Part shown: positions 55,564-64,000 of the stretch, in pieces
Layout: every line of letters starts with the position of its first letter
How positions within the stretch are numbered: the stretch's first letter is position 1
From: Caballeronia insecticola
Lineage (GTDB): Bacteria > Pseudomonadota > Gammaproteobacteria > Burkholderiales > Burkholderiaceae
DNA length: 64,000 nt
Assembly: GCF_000402035.1 (NCBI RefSeq)
Contig: NC_021287.1
Span: 186,001-250,000, forward strand
Direction: 5' to 3'
Translations under genes and position numbers: made by a program
The notes under the pieces: generated by a model
The model's database searches: none
Told to the model about the DNA's origin: nothing
Seen by the model: the letters and a program-made list of their open reading frames with translations, nothing else

Positions 55564-56193
55564 TTATTGATCGAGCACCAGCTTGATGTCGAGCGGCGGT
55601 CCGTTGCGCGAAAGATTCACGCGCTTCACGCCCGTCGCGGGCGCGTCGGCGTAGGCCAGGTAGTCGATCGTCCAGCCGTCCTGCTTGATCTCCTTCGGAC
55701 GGCCGTTATTCGCCTCGGGATCGAGCGTGGTCTGCGCGCGCGAAGTCGGCGCTGCCGACGGCTGCAGCCAGTAGCGCAAGCCTTCCACCGGCAGCGCGAA
55801 ACCCAGCGTGTTCTGCATGAGTTCGGAGACGTTGTCGGCGTTCACCGGCTGGCGGTTCGGCAACTCGAGCGTGGCAAGCGACGGCGACGACGTGACGATC
55901 GCCATCGTCTGGCCGAGCGGGTTGCGTAGCTGCAGCGTGACGGTATCGCCCGTTTCCTGCCAGTCGAAGTTGCCGTAGGCGTTGCGCTGCACGCCGTTCT
56001 GATCGTTGTACTGCACGGCGAAGCGTCCGTGATACGCGCGGCTCGTCTGCGTCGTGAGCGATGTGGATGCGTTCGTCGTGGTCGGCACGCGCGGCTGTAC
56101 CGCACAACCCGACAGCACCAGCGCGGCGAGTGTCGCCGCGCCGAGCGCACCGCGTCGGAGCGATGCGCCGGTCATGAAATCGAATGCCATCAA
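55564..56193 (-). CDS. lolB: Outer-membrane lipoprotein insertion factor LolB
   Basis: A 209-residue lipoprotein with signal sequence and lipobox LVLSGC (Cys at about 30). The mature part has [41 protein letters not shown] and [22 protein letters not shown], the LolB beta-barrel pattern. It receives lipoproteins from LolA and inserts them in the outer membrane. The first ATG (56193) overlaps the stop of the TPR gene, so translation is coupled. It lies upstream of ispE, the usual lolB-ispE order. Confidence 0.92.
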   Translation of the reverse strand: MMAFDFMTGASLRRGALGAATLAALVLSGCAVQPRVPTTTNASTSLTTQTSRAYHGRFAVQYNDQNGVQRNAYGNFDWQETGDTVTLQLRNPLGQTMAIVTSSPSLATLELPNRQPVNADNVSELMQNTLGFALPVEGLRYWLQPSAAPTSRAQTTLDPEANNGRPKEIKQDGWTIDYLAYADAPATGVKRVNLSRNGPPLDIKLVLDQ

Positions 56194-58049
56194 AGATCGT
56201 TTACCTGGAGTCGTTTTAGTGTTTTGACGAGCGTGTCGTTGTCCGGTTCAAGCTTCTGCGCCTGCCGCCAGGTGGCGCGCGCCTGATCCTGCTGTCCCGA
56301 CTTCCACTGGACTTCGCCCAGATGCGCGCCGATTTCGGCGTTCGGCTGAAGGTCGTAGGCGTTCTTCAGGATCTTTTCCGCTTCGGCCGCGTTGCCCTGA
56401 CGGAAGCGCGCCCAGCCGAGACTGTCCATGATGAACGCGTCGTTCGGCGCGAGCGACACCGCCTTTTCGATCAGCTTGACCGCTTCATCGAGCCGCTGAT
56501 TGCGATCGACGAGCGAATAGCCGAGCGCGTTGTACGCCTGCGGATTGTTCGGCTGCATGCGCATCAGCGAGCGCAACTGCGTTTCCATGACGTCGTAATG
56601 ACCGTTCTTTTCCGCGGCCATGGCGTAGTCGTAGGCGAGATCGGGGTCGTCCGGGAACGCGGCGACGGCCTTCGCCAGATTCGCTTCCGCTTCCTGATAG
56701 CGATGCGCCTCGAACAGGATCGCCGAATCGGTGCGGGCGAGCATGGCGAGATCGCGCGGATCGGAACTTTGCAGGCTGCCGAGCAGCGCGCGGGCTTCGT
56801 CGATCTTGCCTTGCTTCGCGAGCAATTGCGCGCGCGTGACCTGTGCCGGCAGATACTGCGGGCTCGTGCGCGGAATCTTGTCGAGCCACTGGCTCGCGGC
56901 GGCATCGTTCTTTTGCTCGAGCGCGAGCTGTGCGAGATAGATGTACGCCTGACCGGGATCCGCGCCGGGCGTGTCCTCCGCCGTCTTCGCGTAGAGGTTC
57001 AGATAGTCCTGCGCCTTGTCGAACTGCTTCTTCTGGACGCTGATGAGCGCAAGCGCCATCAACGGCGTCAGATCCTTCGCGTCGTTCTTGCGCATGATCT
57101 CGAACTGCTTCTGCGCGTCGTCGAGCCGGTCGGCCGACAAGTACAACTGCGCGAGCGCGAGCCGTGCGTCATGCGACTTCGGATTCTTGTCGAGATACTT
57201 CTCGAACGAAGCGATGCCTTCGTTGCGCTCGTCCGGTCCCATGCGCGCGAGCGTCAGCGCGGCGGGCAGATAGTCGGGGCGCAGTTGCAGCGCCTTTTCG
57301 AGCGATGCCTTCGCGCCCGGCGGATCGTCGGCGATCAGTTGCTGGCGTGCGAGCGCGAGTTGCGTTTCGGGCCGGTCCAGATCGTTTTTCGTCAGATCTT
57401 TGAGCACGTTCAGCCCACCGACGCGATTCGGCCCGCGTGCGAGCAAACTTTGCAGCGACAAAATGGCCTCGCCGCGCTGTTCCGGCGACACCTTGGCGAG
57501 CTCGCCTTCGAGCGTGGCCCGCGCGTCCTCCGGCTTGCCGGCGACGATCAGCAGCGACGCGCTCAACTGCGCCGCGCGCTCCGAATGCGGCGCAAACTGC
57601 TGCCAGAGTTGCGCCGACGTGAGCGCATCGTTCGGGCTTTGCGCCGCGATGGCGATTTCGGTCGCGCGTTGCGCAAAGCGCGGGTCATGCGTGTCGCGGG
57701 CGAGCGCGAGATAAGTCTGGTACGCAGGCGCCGGCTGGCCGCGCTGCAGCGCCACTTCTGCCGCGAGCACCTGAAACACGATCTGGCTGGACATTGCCAC
57801 GCTTGGCAGATCCTGCGATTCCGAGCCGCTCACCGGCGCGGTCAGCACGTCGGCGGCGCTTTGCGCGTCGGACTCGTCTTCGGCGCTCGGGACGGGCGTC
57901 GCGTTGGGCACCTGGCCGTACGCGGGCGCGAATGCAAGCGCGGCCATCGCGAACGCAACGGCGCTCGCAATGCGCGACATCGGCGCGGCGACGGAAGGGG
58001 CCGAGGCGGCCTGACGCTTCGCAAACAACTTCATGACGAAGGGGTTCAT
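56190..58049 (-). CDS. Periplasmic tetratricopeptide repeat protein
   Basis: About 619 residues from the ATG at 58049 (an ATG at 58034 is equally possible). A basic N-terminus and hydrophobic stretch with AYGQ at about residue 45 look like a signal peptide. Residues 100-600 are TPR units, for example [21 protein letters not shown] and [31 protein letters not shown] read in segments. TPR proteins scaffold complexes; the partner is unknown, though coupling to lolB suggests envelope biogenesis. It is divergent from mutM, 85 bp away. Confidence 0.88.
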   Translation of the reverse strand: MNPFVMKLFAKRQAASAPSVAAPMSRIASAVAFAMAALAFAPAYGQVPNATPVPSAEDESDAQSAADVLTAPVSGSESQDLPSVAMSSQIVFQVLAAEVALQRGQPAPAYQTYLALARDTHDPRFAQRATEIAIAAQSPNDALTSAQLWQQFAPHSERAAQLSASLLIVAGKPEDARATLEGELAKVSPEQRGEAILSLQSLLARGPNRVGGLNVLKDLTKNDLDRPETQLALARQQLIADDPPGAKASLEKALQLRPDYLPAALTLARMGPDERNEGIASFEKYLDKNPKSHDARLALAQLYLSADRLDDAQKQFEIMRKNDAKDLTPLMALALISVQKKQFDKAQDYLNLYAKTAEDTPGADPGQAYIYLAQLALEQKNDAAASQWLDKIPRTSPQYLPAQVTRAQLLAKQGKIDEARALLGSLQSSDPRDLAMLARTDSAILFEAHRYQEAEANLAKAVAAFPDDPDLAYDYAMAAEKNGHYDVMETQLRSLMRMQPNNPQAYNALGYSLVDRNQRLDEAVKLIEKAVSLAPNDAFIMDSLGWARFRQGNAAEAEKILKNAYDLQPNAEIGAHLGEVQWKSGQQDQARATWRQAQKLEPDNDTLVKTLKRLQVNDL

Positions 58050-58134
58050 GGAAATCCAGACAATGTTTCGGTCGATTGTAACGCGGTCGCTAAAATACCG
58101 GCACACTCGCCCAAGCAAGTCTCTCTCCAGAAAA

Positions 58135-58965
58135 ATGCCCGAACTGCCGGAAGTCGAAGTCACCCGCCGGGGAATCGAACCGTACGTCGCCGGACGGCGT
58201 GTCGAACATGTCGACGTGCGCACGCCGGCGCTGCGCTGGCCCATCCCGAAGCATCTTCCGAAGACGCTCGGTCACCTGAAGATCGAGAAGGTCGAGCGGC
58301 GCGGCAAGTATCTGCTGTTCGAGACTGTCGAAGGCTGGCTGATCGTTCATCTCGGCATGACCGGCACATTGCGGGTCCTGCGCCATGTCCCGAAGCCGCC
58401 GGAAGCGGCGAAACACGATCACGTCGATATCGTGTTCGACGATTTCATCCTGCGCTTTCGCGATCCGCGGCGCTTCGGCGCCATTCTCTGGCATCCGCGC
58501 GCGGACGGCGACGTGCTCGATCATCCGCTGCTCGCGGATCTCGGCGTCGAGCCGTTTTCGCCGGAATTCTCCGGCACGCTGATGTTTCGCGAGACGCGCG
58601 GACGCAAGGTGTCGGTGAAGCAGGCGCTGCTCGCGGGCGGAATTGTCGTCGGCGTGGGCAATATTTATGCGTCCGAGAGTCTTTTTCGCGCAGGAATCCG
58701 GCCGACGACCGCAGCCGGGCGCATCTCGCTCGTGCGCTACGATCTGCTCGCGGATGCCGTGCGCGTGACGCTTGCCGCGGCCATCGAGAAGGGCGGCAGC
58801 ACGCTGCGCGATTTCGTCGGCAGCAACGGCGAATCGGGCTACTTCCAGCTCGACTACTTCGTTTATGATCGCGCCGGATTGCCGTGCCATGTCTGCGGCA
58901 CGGCAATCCGCCAAATCGTTCAGGGCCAGCGTTCGACGTATTTTTGTCCGCGCTGCCAACGCTAA
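58135..58965 (+). CDS. mutM: Formamidopyrimidine-DNA glycosylase
   Basis: A 276-residue Fpg. The N-terminal [12 protein letters not shown] supplies the catalytic Pro2 and Glu3, RRGKYLLF the conserved Lys, and [10 protein letters not shown] plus TYFCPRCQR the C-terminal zinc finger. It excises 8-oxoguanine from DNA. mutY follows 6 bp downstream, so the two GO-repair glycosylases form an operon. Confidence 0.97.
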   Translation: MPELPEVEVTRRGIEPYVAGRRVEHVDVRTPALRWPIPKHLPKTLGHLKIEKVERRGKYLLFETVEGWLIVHLGMTGTLRVLRHVPKPPEAAKHDHVDIVFDDFILRFRDPRRFGAILWHPRADGDVLDHPLLADLGVEPFSPEFSGTLMFRETRGRKVSVKQALLAGGIVVGVGNIYASESLFRAGIRPTTAAGRISLVRYDLLADAVRVTLAAAIEKGGSTLRDFVGSNGESGYFQLDYFVYDRAGLPCHVCGTAIRQIVQGQRSTYFCPRCQR

Positions 58966-58971
58966 ATCTCC

Positions 58972-60033
58972 ATGCTCGCTCTCACCGATTTCTCCGCGCG
59001 TCTGATCGCGTGGCAACGCATTCACGGCCGCCACGATCTGCCATGGCAGAACACGCGCGATGCGTATCGCATCTGGCTGTCGGAGATCATGCTTCAGCAG
59101 ACGCAGGTCTCGACCGTCATTCCGTATTACGCGCGCTTCCTCGAACGTTTTCCGACGGTGACGGCGCTCGCCGACGCACCCATCGACGACGTCATGGCGC
59201 TGTGGGCCGGCCTCGGCTATTACTCGCGCGCGCGCAATCTGCATCGCTGTGCGCAGGTCGTCGCGTTTGAACATGGCGGCGCGTTTCCGCAATCGGTCGA
59301 TGAACTCGCGGAGTTGCCGGGCATCGGCCGTTCGACGGCGGCGGCGATCGCGTCCTTCGCATTCGGCGCGCGCGCGACGATCCTCGACGGCAACGTGAAG
59401 CGCGTGCTCGCGCGCGTCTTCGGCGTGGAAGGCTTTCCGGGCGAAAAGCGCGTCGAGAATGCGCTGTGGACGCTCGCCGAATCGCTGCTGCCGGACGCCG
59501 CGCACAAGGACGACGTCACCGCCTACACGCAAGGCCTGATGGATCTCGGCGCGACGCTCTGCGTGCGCGGCAAGCCGGACTGCGCGCGCTGTCCGTTCGC
59601 CGCGGATTGCGTGGCGAAAGTCGAGGGACGCCAGCGCGAATTGCCCGCGGCGCGTCCGAAGAAAGCGGTGCCGACGCGTAAGACATGGATGCTCGTACTC
59701 AAGGACGGCGACTCGATCCTGCTGGAGAAACGTCCACCGACGGGCATCTGGGGCGGTTTGTGGAGCCTGCCCGAAGCGGCCGACGAAGCGGCGCTCGCGG
59801 CCGTCGCGCACAGTCTCGGCGGCGACGAGCATCTGCAGCGTCTCGCGCCGCTGACGCACACGTTCACGCACTTCAAGCTGGACATCGAGCCGCGGCTGGG
59901 CGAGGCGCGTGGCGTGCCGCGCGAGTTGACGAGCGCGGAAACCGTGTGGGCGCCGCTCGCGCGCATCGATTCGTTCGGCCTGCCCGCGCCCGTGAAAAAA
60001 CTGCTCGACGCGCTGACCGGCTCGCTGATCTAA
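58972..60033 (+). CDS. mutY: A/G-specific adenine glycosylase
   Basis: A 353-residue MutY. SEIMLQQTQVSTVIPYY contains the catalytic Glu, LPGIGRSTAAAIASFAFG is the helix-hairpin-helix, and CVRGKPDCARCPFAADC the [4Fe-4S] cluster. A C-terminal NUDIX-like domain (about 230-350) recognises 8-oxoG. It removes adenine mispaired with 8-oxoG. Its stop overlaps by 4 bp the convergent LON-domain gene. Confidence 0.96.
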   Translation: MLALTDFSARLIAWQRIHGRHDLPWQNTRDAYRIWLSEIMLQQTQVSTVIPYYARFLERFPTVTALADAPIDDVMALWAGLGYYSRARNLHRCAQVVAFEHGGAFPQSVDELAELPGIGRSTAAAIASFAFGARATILDGNVKRVLARVFGVEGFPGEKRVENALWTLAESLLPDAAHKDDVTAYTQGLMDLGATLCVRGKPDCARCPFAADCVAKVEGRQRELPAARPKKAVPTRKTWMLVLKDGDSILLEKRPPTGIWGGLWSLPEAADEAALAAVAHSLGGDEHLQRLAPLTHTFTHFKLDIEPRLGEARGVPRELTSAETVWAPLARIDSFGLPAPVKKLLDALTGSLI

Positions 60034-60662
60034 AGCAGTTGATGGTGCTGCATGTAGTGATGCACCACGTCGATCCGCGCGCCCGCGTCCATCAGTTCCA
60101 TGAGCTTCTGACGGGCGCGCATCGGAATCGGCAGGACTTCGGCGAGACGGTTGGACACCCAGGTGGGATCGTCGAATAGATAAGGCTCGATGAACGGCAG
60201 ATTCTGCGGCTCGCGTTCCCTGATGGTATCGATGATCCGCTCCAGCACTTCCGCGCACGCGCCGAATTTGGCGAGCGTTTCGGCGCCTTGCAGCGGCTGA
60301 TCGTCGCCGAGCAGTTGCGCGGTGCCGACGACCAGATTGCTCGGTTCCACGCGATGATCCGTCAGCTTGAAGCGTTGCGTGCCGCGCGCCTGCACGAGCA
60401 GCAAGCCGAAGGTATCGACATCGCATTCGGAGATTTCGGCCAGACAGCCGATGCTCTCCGGCACCGACGGATCGCCCGGCGACGCCACTTCGTGACCGCT
60501 TTTCAGCAGGCACACGCCGAACGGCGTTTTCTCGCGCAGGCACGAGCGCGCCATGTCGAGATAGCGCGCCTCGAAAATCTTGAGCGGCAGCAGGCCGCCG
60601 GGAAACAGGACGGTGTGAAGCGGAAACAGCGGCAAGTCGGCCAAAACAGGATTCGCGGACAT
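60030..60662 (-). CDS. LON peptidase N-terminal substrate-binding domain protein
   Basis: A 210-residue stand-alone LON-N protein started at the ATG at 60662 after TGGAGGAGCGCG; an upstream frame to 60746 overlaps rapZ and is not supported. LADLPLFPLHTVLFPGGLLPLKIFEARYL is the LON-N signature, in pieces, and GCLAEISECDVDTFG follows. There is no ATPase or protease domain. Such proteins may deliver substrates or act as regulators; the function is unknown. rapZ is upstream on the same strand. Confidence 0.9.
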   Translation of the reverse strand: MSANPVLADLPLFPLHTVLFPGGLLPLKIFEARYLDMARSCLREKTPFGVCLLKSGHEVASPGDPSVPESIGCLAEISECDVDTFGLLLVQARGTQRFKLTDHRVEPSNLVVGTAQLLGDDQPLQGAETLAKFGACAEVLERIIDTIREREPQNLPFIEPYLFDDPTWVSNRLAEVLPIPMRARQKLMELMDAGARIDVVHHYMQHHQLL

Positions 60663-60696
60663 CGCGCTCCTCCAGGGTGGACCGCCGTCGTGGCGA

Positions 60697-61593
60697 TCAG
60701 GTTCGCGTGTGGGCCGCGTCGTCATCCACCGGGATGGGCGCGTCACGATGCCGCACGATCACGTTCGCCTTCTCGCGAAAGCGCGCGGCAAGCGCCTCCG
60801 CAATGAACACCGAGCGATGCTGGCCGCCCGTGCAGCCGATCGCGACAGTGAGGTAACTGCGGTTGTCGTCGCGAAAACGCGGCAGCCATTTGCCGACGAA
60901 TCCGCCGATATCGTCGATCATCTCGCCGACCATCGGTTGCGCGGAGAGGAAATCGATGATCGGCTTGTCGCGGCCCGTGAACGGACGCAGTTCGCGGTCG
61001 TAGTACGGATTCGGCAGCGTGCGCACGTCGAATACGAGATCGGCGTCGAGCGGTACGCCGCGCTTGAAGCCGAACGATTCGAACATCAGCGTGAGATCGG
61101 CCGCCTCGGTTTCGACGAAGCGCTTGACCCACGCACGCAGGACGTTCGCGCGCAGATTGCTGGTGTCGATCTGATGGCCGTATTCGGCGAGGCCCGCGAC
61201 CAATTCGCGCTCGCGCTCGATTGCCTCGCCGAGCGAATTCAGCAGACCGACGTCGGCTTCGCGCATCGGCGGGCCGGACAGCGGATGACGGCGGCGCGTC
61301 TCGGAAAAGCGCTGAATGAGCGACTGCGTGCTCGCGTTCAAGAAGAGCACGCGCAGGTCGTAGTCGTTTGACAGCTTGTGGATGATAGCCGGCACTTCGT
61401 CGAGCGAAAGGCTCGAGCGTGCATCGATCGCGACCGCGAGGCGCGTCTGGCCTTCTTTCGCGAGATAGTCGGCGAGTTCGGGCAAAAAGCGCGGCGGCAG
61501 ATTGTCGACGCAATAGTAGCCGCCGTCTTCCAGCGCGTTCAGCGCAACGGACTTGCCGGAACCGGAGATGCCGGTGATCAGAATGATACGCAT
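60697..61593 (-). CDS. rapZ: RNase adapter protein RapZ
   Basis: A 298-residue Rap[21 protein letters not shown] is the Walker A region, and [18 protein letters not shown] the C-terminal signature. In E. coli it binds glucosamine-6-phosphate and guides RNase E to GlmZ sRNA; in beta-proteobacteria without GlmZ the role is open. It neighbours hprK, ptsN and hpf, the conserved RpoN-PTS cluster. Confidence 0.94.
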   Translation of the reverse strand: MRIILITGISGSGKSVALNALEDGGYYCVDNLPPRFLPELADYLAKEGQTRLAVAIDARSSLSLDEVPAIIHKLSNDYDLRVLFLNASTQSLIQRFSETRRRHPLSGPPMREADVGLLNSLGEAIERERELVAGLAEYGHQIDTSNLRANVLRAWVKRFVETEAADLTLMFESFGFKRGVPLDADLVFDVRTLPNPYYDRELRPFTGRDKPIIDFLSAQPMVGEMIDDIGGFVGKWLPRFRDDNRSYLTVAIGCTGGQHRSVFIAEALAARFREKANVIVRHRDAPIPVDDDAAHTRT

Positions 61594-61666
61594 GGGAGTC
61601 GACTCGTTCGCTTTATAGTAGCACCTGCATCTGATTCGAATCCGGCGCGAAACAATCTCGGCGGCT

Positions 61667-62635
61667 TCAGATCAGCTTGCCGGGAAACTGGCTGTCCGGG
61701 TCCTGCATGGCGAGCCGCTGACGATCCATGAAGTCGCGCAGGGTATCGATGCCGCGCAATTGCAGGATCGTATTGCGCACCGCGGCCTCGACCAGCACGG
61801 CGAGATTTCGTCCCGCCGCCACCTGAATGGTCACCTTGCTGATCGGCAGGCCGAGCACGTCGACCGTCTGACTTTCCAGCGGCAGACGCTGAAATTCACC
61901 GTCCGGCCGGCGCACGAGCTGCACGATCAGCTTGAGCTTCATCTTCCGGCGCACGGCGGTTTCGCCGAAAATCGTCTTGATGTCGAGCAGGCCGAGACCG
62001 CGCACTTCGAGCAGATTTTGCAGCAGGGGCGGGCAGCGTCCTTCGACGAAGTCCGGGCCGAGACGCACGAAATCGACGGCATCGTCCGCTACCAGACCGT
62101 GGCCGCGGCTGATGAGTTCCAGGCCAAGTTCGCTCTTGCCGAGACCGGAGTCGCCGGTGAGCAGCACGCCCATCCCGAGAATGTCGATGAACACGCCGTG
62201 CAGCGTCGCGCGCGGCGCGAGAATGCGCGACATGTACGCACGCAGGCTGTCGATCACGGCCGCCGCCGACATACGCGTGGTGAACAGCGGCGTGGACGAG
62301 CGCGTGCAGCGCAGAACGAGTTCGGGCGGCGCGCCGACTTCTCCCGCGACCACCAGAAACGGCGGTTCGAGCGCGATCAGCTCCGCCATGTGGCGCGAGC
62401 GGTCTTCGTCGGACTGGCGCTGGTAGTAGTTGATCTCGGCGTCGCCGAGCACCTGGATTCGGTTCGGGTGAATCAGATTCAAGTGGCCGACGAGATCGGC
62501 GCTGGACGTCGCGTTCGCGACCGTCTCGCTCGAGAAACCGCGCTCCCAGCCTTCGTGCCCCGTGAGCCAGCTGAGCTTCAGAGCGGCGGCGTTATCGTCG
62601 AAAATGCTTTGGGCGTTGATGCTGGACGTATCCAT
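61667..62635 (-). CDS. hprK: HPr kinase/phosphorylase
   Basis: A 322-residue HprK. Walker A is [15 protein letters not shown] at about 161-175, [16 protein letters not shown] is the HprK signature, and [19 protein letters not shown] the C-terminal motif. It phosphorylates and dephosphorylates Ser46 of HPr. The HPr at 7761-8030 keeps Ser46, and the HPr domain of the nag fusion has a Ser at the equivalent place, so there are two possible substrates here. Confidence 0.95.
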   Translation of the reverse strand: MDTSSINAQSIFDDNAAALKLSWLTGHEGWERGFSSETVANATSSADLVGHLNLIHPNRIQVLGDAEINYYQRQSDEDRSRHMAELIALEPPFLVVAGEVGAPPELVLRCTRSSTPLFTTRMSAAAVIDSLRAYMSRILAPRATLHGVFIDILGMGVLLTGDSGLGKSELGLELISRGHGLVADDAVDFVRLGPDFVEGRCPPLLQNLLEVRGLGLLDIKTIFGETAVRRKMKLKLIVQLVRRPDGEFQRLPLESQTVDVLGLPISKVTIQVAAGRNLAVLVEAAVRNTILQLRGIDTLRDFMDRQRLAMQDPDSQFPGKLI

Positions 62636-62821
62636 GAGACCGGAACTCCGTAGGAAGCCGGGAGCAGCCTTCGCGGAACGACGAAGCGGGTTGCTTCGAT
62701 ACGCCGCATGGCGCTGTGTTTGACCGATTGTGCCCCAGAAGCTTCGCGTAGGCGAGGCGCGCCGGGCGCCTAAGCGGCGCTGCGCAAGCCTCGGACGCGG
62801 TTCGCCAGATTCGTGCGGCGG

Positions 62822-63277
62822 TTACGGTTGCCATTGCGTGAGCACTTGATAAAGCGCTTCACGATTTTCTTCCTTGTGCAGACGCTCGCGCGCCTCGCTG
62901 TCGGAGAGCAGTTGCGCGATCTCCGAGAGAATTTCAAGATGCTGCTGCGTGGCCTGTTCGGGCACGAGCAGAAAGATCAGGAGCGATACCGGCTGGCCGT
63001 CGGGCGATTCGAACGCGACAGGCTCGGCCAGACGCACGAAAGCGGCCAGCGGCTGCTTGAGCCCTTTGATGCGGCCATGCGGAATGGCGACGCCTTCGCC
63101 CAGGCCCGTGGAGCCGAGGCGTTCACGAGCGAAGAGATTGTCGGTGACGACACTGCGGGCGACGCCGTTCTGGTTCTCGAAAATGAGGCCCGCCTGCTCG
63201 AATACGCGTTTCTTGCTGGTAACGGCTAGTCCGAGAACGACGTTCTCGATGGGAAGAAATTTGGCTAAACGATTCAT
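62822..63277 (-). CDS. ptsN: PTS nitrogen EIIA (PtsN)
   Basis: A 151-residue EIIA-Ntr started at the ATG at 63277 (MNRLAKFLPIENVVLG). The phospho-His is in GVAIPHGRIKGLKQP and VSLLIFLLVPEQATQQHLEIL is the conserved core. It reports PTS phosphorylation state to nitrogen and potassium control. It lies between hpf and hprK. A TATAAT on the minus strand at 63418-63423 could be its -10 but lacks a good -35. Confidence 0.95.
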   Translation of the reverse strand: MNRLAKFLPIENVVLGLAVTSKKRVFEQAGLIFENQNGVARSVVTDNLFARERLGSTGLGEGVAIPHGRIKGLKQPLAAFVRLAEPVAFESPDGQPVSLLIFLLVPEQATQQHLEILSEIAQLLSDSEARERLHKEENREALYQVLTQWQP

Positions 63278-63739
63278 GTTGGCAGGCTGATGCGTGGCCT
63301 GATTGCTCCTCATCGTGGCTGCTGTCTGAAAGCGCTCACGGCGATGTGAAACGAAAAGTGCGCTGGCGGCGTTTCCCTGCAGCGTTCCTGTCGCGCGACC
63401 CCGAAAATAACCGGACCATTATAGAACAGGCCCAACTGCGATGGTGCGCCGCGCCATTGCGCGGATTGCAACTCAATGTGCAGTACAAAACCCTGAAAAT
63501 CAATGGCTTGAACCACTTCGCGACGAAAATCCAACAAAAAAGCCGCCGGGAATGGCGGCTTCGGTACGGTGAATATTCGTCGTGAACGTTTCCGGGCATT
63601 CGAGGAAAGCCTCGAAACTCGTCCGCCGTCGGTTGACGGCGGGATTTGCCGGCGGGTTTTGCTGCATGAATCGTTCAGTTCGAGATCGGCTCGCGCTTAA
63701 GTCCTATGCTCGGTTCGCAAGCCTCACCGTTATGCCCCT
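63278..63739. other. Intergenic region between hpf and ptsN
   Basis: This 462-bp region holds the hpf terminator (63536-63561), a second stem-loop CCGCCGTC - GGTT - GACGGCGG at 63623-63642 without a T-run, and the possible ptsN -10 at 63418-63423. No gene is supported. Confidence 0.5.
63536..63561 (-). terminator. Intrinsic terminator of hpf
   Basis: On the minus strand AAGCCGCC / GGCGGCTT with loop ATTCCC runs into six Ts. Confidence 0.85.
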
Positions 63740-64000
63740 TCAGGGCGACGGCGCTTCCAGGCTTTCCGGTTCGCTCCGATACTTCACGGCCTCGTGAGCA
63801 TGACCCTGAATCTTGTCCTTGTGCTTGATGACCTGCCGGTCCAGCTTGTCGACCATGAGATCGATGGCCGCGTACATATCAGCGTCACAACTCTCGATAA
63901 AAATGTCCTTGCCCTTCAGATGCAGATTGATTTCCGCCTTCTGCCTCTTTTCCTTTTCCCTATGATTGTCGACCGAGAGGACAACGTTGCCGTCGATAAC
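63740..64000 (-). CDS. hpf: Ribosome hibernation promoting factor HPF, 3' part
   Basis: The last 87 codons of a gene cut by the window edge; the start lies beyond 64000. The translation begins [18 protein letters not shown] and includes [36 protein letters not shown] and [10 protein letters not shown], the S30AE core of HPF/YfiA. It binds and dimerises idle ribosomes. The stop is TGA at 63740-63742. It heads the hpf-ptsN-hprK-rapZ cluster, where rpoN would be expected next. Confidence 0.92.
   Translation of the reverse strand, partial: VIDGNVVLSVDNHREKEKRQKAEINLHLKGKDIFIESCDADMYAAIDLMVDKLDRQVIKHKDKIQGHAHEAVKYRSEPESLEAPSP

Noticed and set aside
56322..58868. 848-codon plus-strand frame opposite the TPR gene
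   Set aside because: Composition is Arg/Leu-rich with no domains; the minus strand has a signal peptide and TPR repeats.
58090..60543. Very long minus-strand open frame (817 codons) opposite mutM and mutY
   Set aside because: It is antisense to two well-supported genes, is Arg/Ala/His-rich, and has no family motif. High GC content makes such shadow frames common.

Overview
The window is an ordinary-looking piece of GC-rich (roughly 65%) beta-proteobacterial core chromosome. Protein sequences and gene order (rapZ-hprK-ptsN-hpf, the ispE-tRNA-Gln-prs-rplY-pth block, a large cox cluster with Cox11/SURF1/CtaA/CtaB/SCO, and nagA-SIS-EIIA/HPr/EI-nagE) point to the Burkholderia / Paraburkholderia / Caballeronia group. 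That is inferred from family resemblance; no search was run. I see no insertion sequence, prophage, integrase, CRISPR array or rRNA operon.

Layout. 0-10 kb: comM and ubiK (minus), then glnK-amtB behind a sigma-54-type promoter, gshA-gshB (glutathione), and manX-ptsH-ptsI (PTS phosphorelay). 10-19 kb: moeB, the S41 protease ctpA and gpmA (minus), then a rhodanese-grxC-secB-gpsA-macrodomain run, trmL and comF (minus), and a BioC-like methyltransferase. 19-29.6 kb: a cytochrome aa3 oxidase island with the structural subunits (coxB, coxA, coxC), Cox11, SURF1, heme A/O synthases, two thioredoxin-fold SCO-type proteins and three very small membrane proteins, one of them only 46 codons long. 29.6-32 kb: YciI, an orphan MetQ and a MarR-GNAT fusion. 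32-39.7 kb: a complete N-acetylglucosamine PTS locus. 39.8-45.3 kb: rpoH with heat-shock control sites, PagL, an NTF2-like protein, leuA with a leucine-rich leader peptide, and a YbiB/TrpD2 protein. 45.6-53 kb: FAH, maiA, LysE, ftsY, rsmD, coaD, ferredoxin, hisC, pth, rplY. 53-64 kb: prs, two tandem tRNA-Gln, ispE, lolB, a TPR protein, mutM, mutY, a LON-N protein, rapZ, hprK, ptsN and the 3' part of hpf, which runs off the right edge.

How it fits together. PTS biology recurs across the window: a stand-alone EIIA-Man/HPr/EI set, a sugar-dedicated EIIA-HPr-EI fusion feeding NagE, and EIIA-Ntr (PtsN) beside HPr kinase and RapZ. HPr carries both His15 and the HprK target Ser46, so the distant loci are probably one regulatory network. 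The oxidase island holds nearly everything needed to build a heme-copper oxidase.

Most interesting observations: (1) an unannotated leucine leader peptide with four CTA codons ahead of leuA; (2) a perfect CIRCE element overlapping a sigma-E-like promoter upstream of rpoH; (3) a cytochrome oxidase subunit II fused to cytochrome c and an OmpA-type peptidoglycan-binding domain; (4) a second, cysteine-less EIIB domain on NagE; (5) a 17-bp perfect inverted repeat between ftsY and rsmD and a 20-bp perfect palindrome between ubiK and glnK. I did not find a clearly new multi-gene system; these are the places I would look first.
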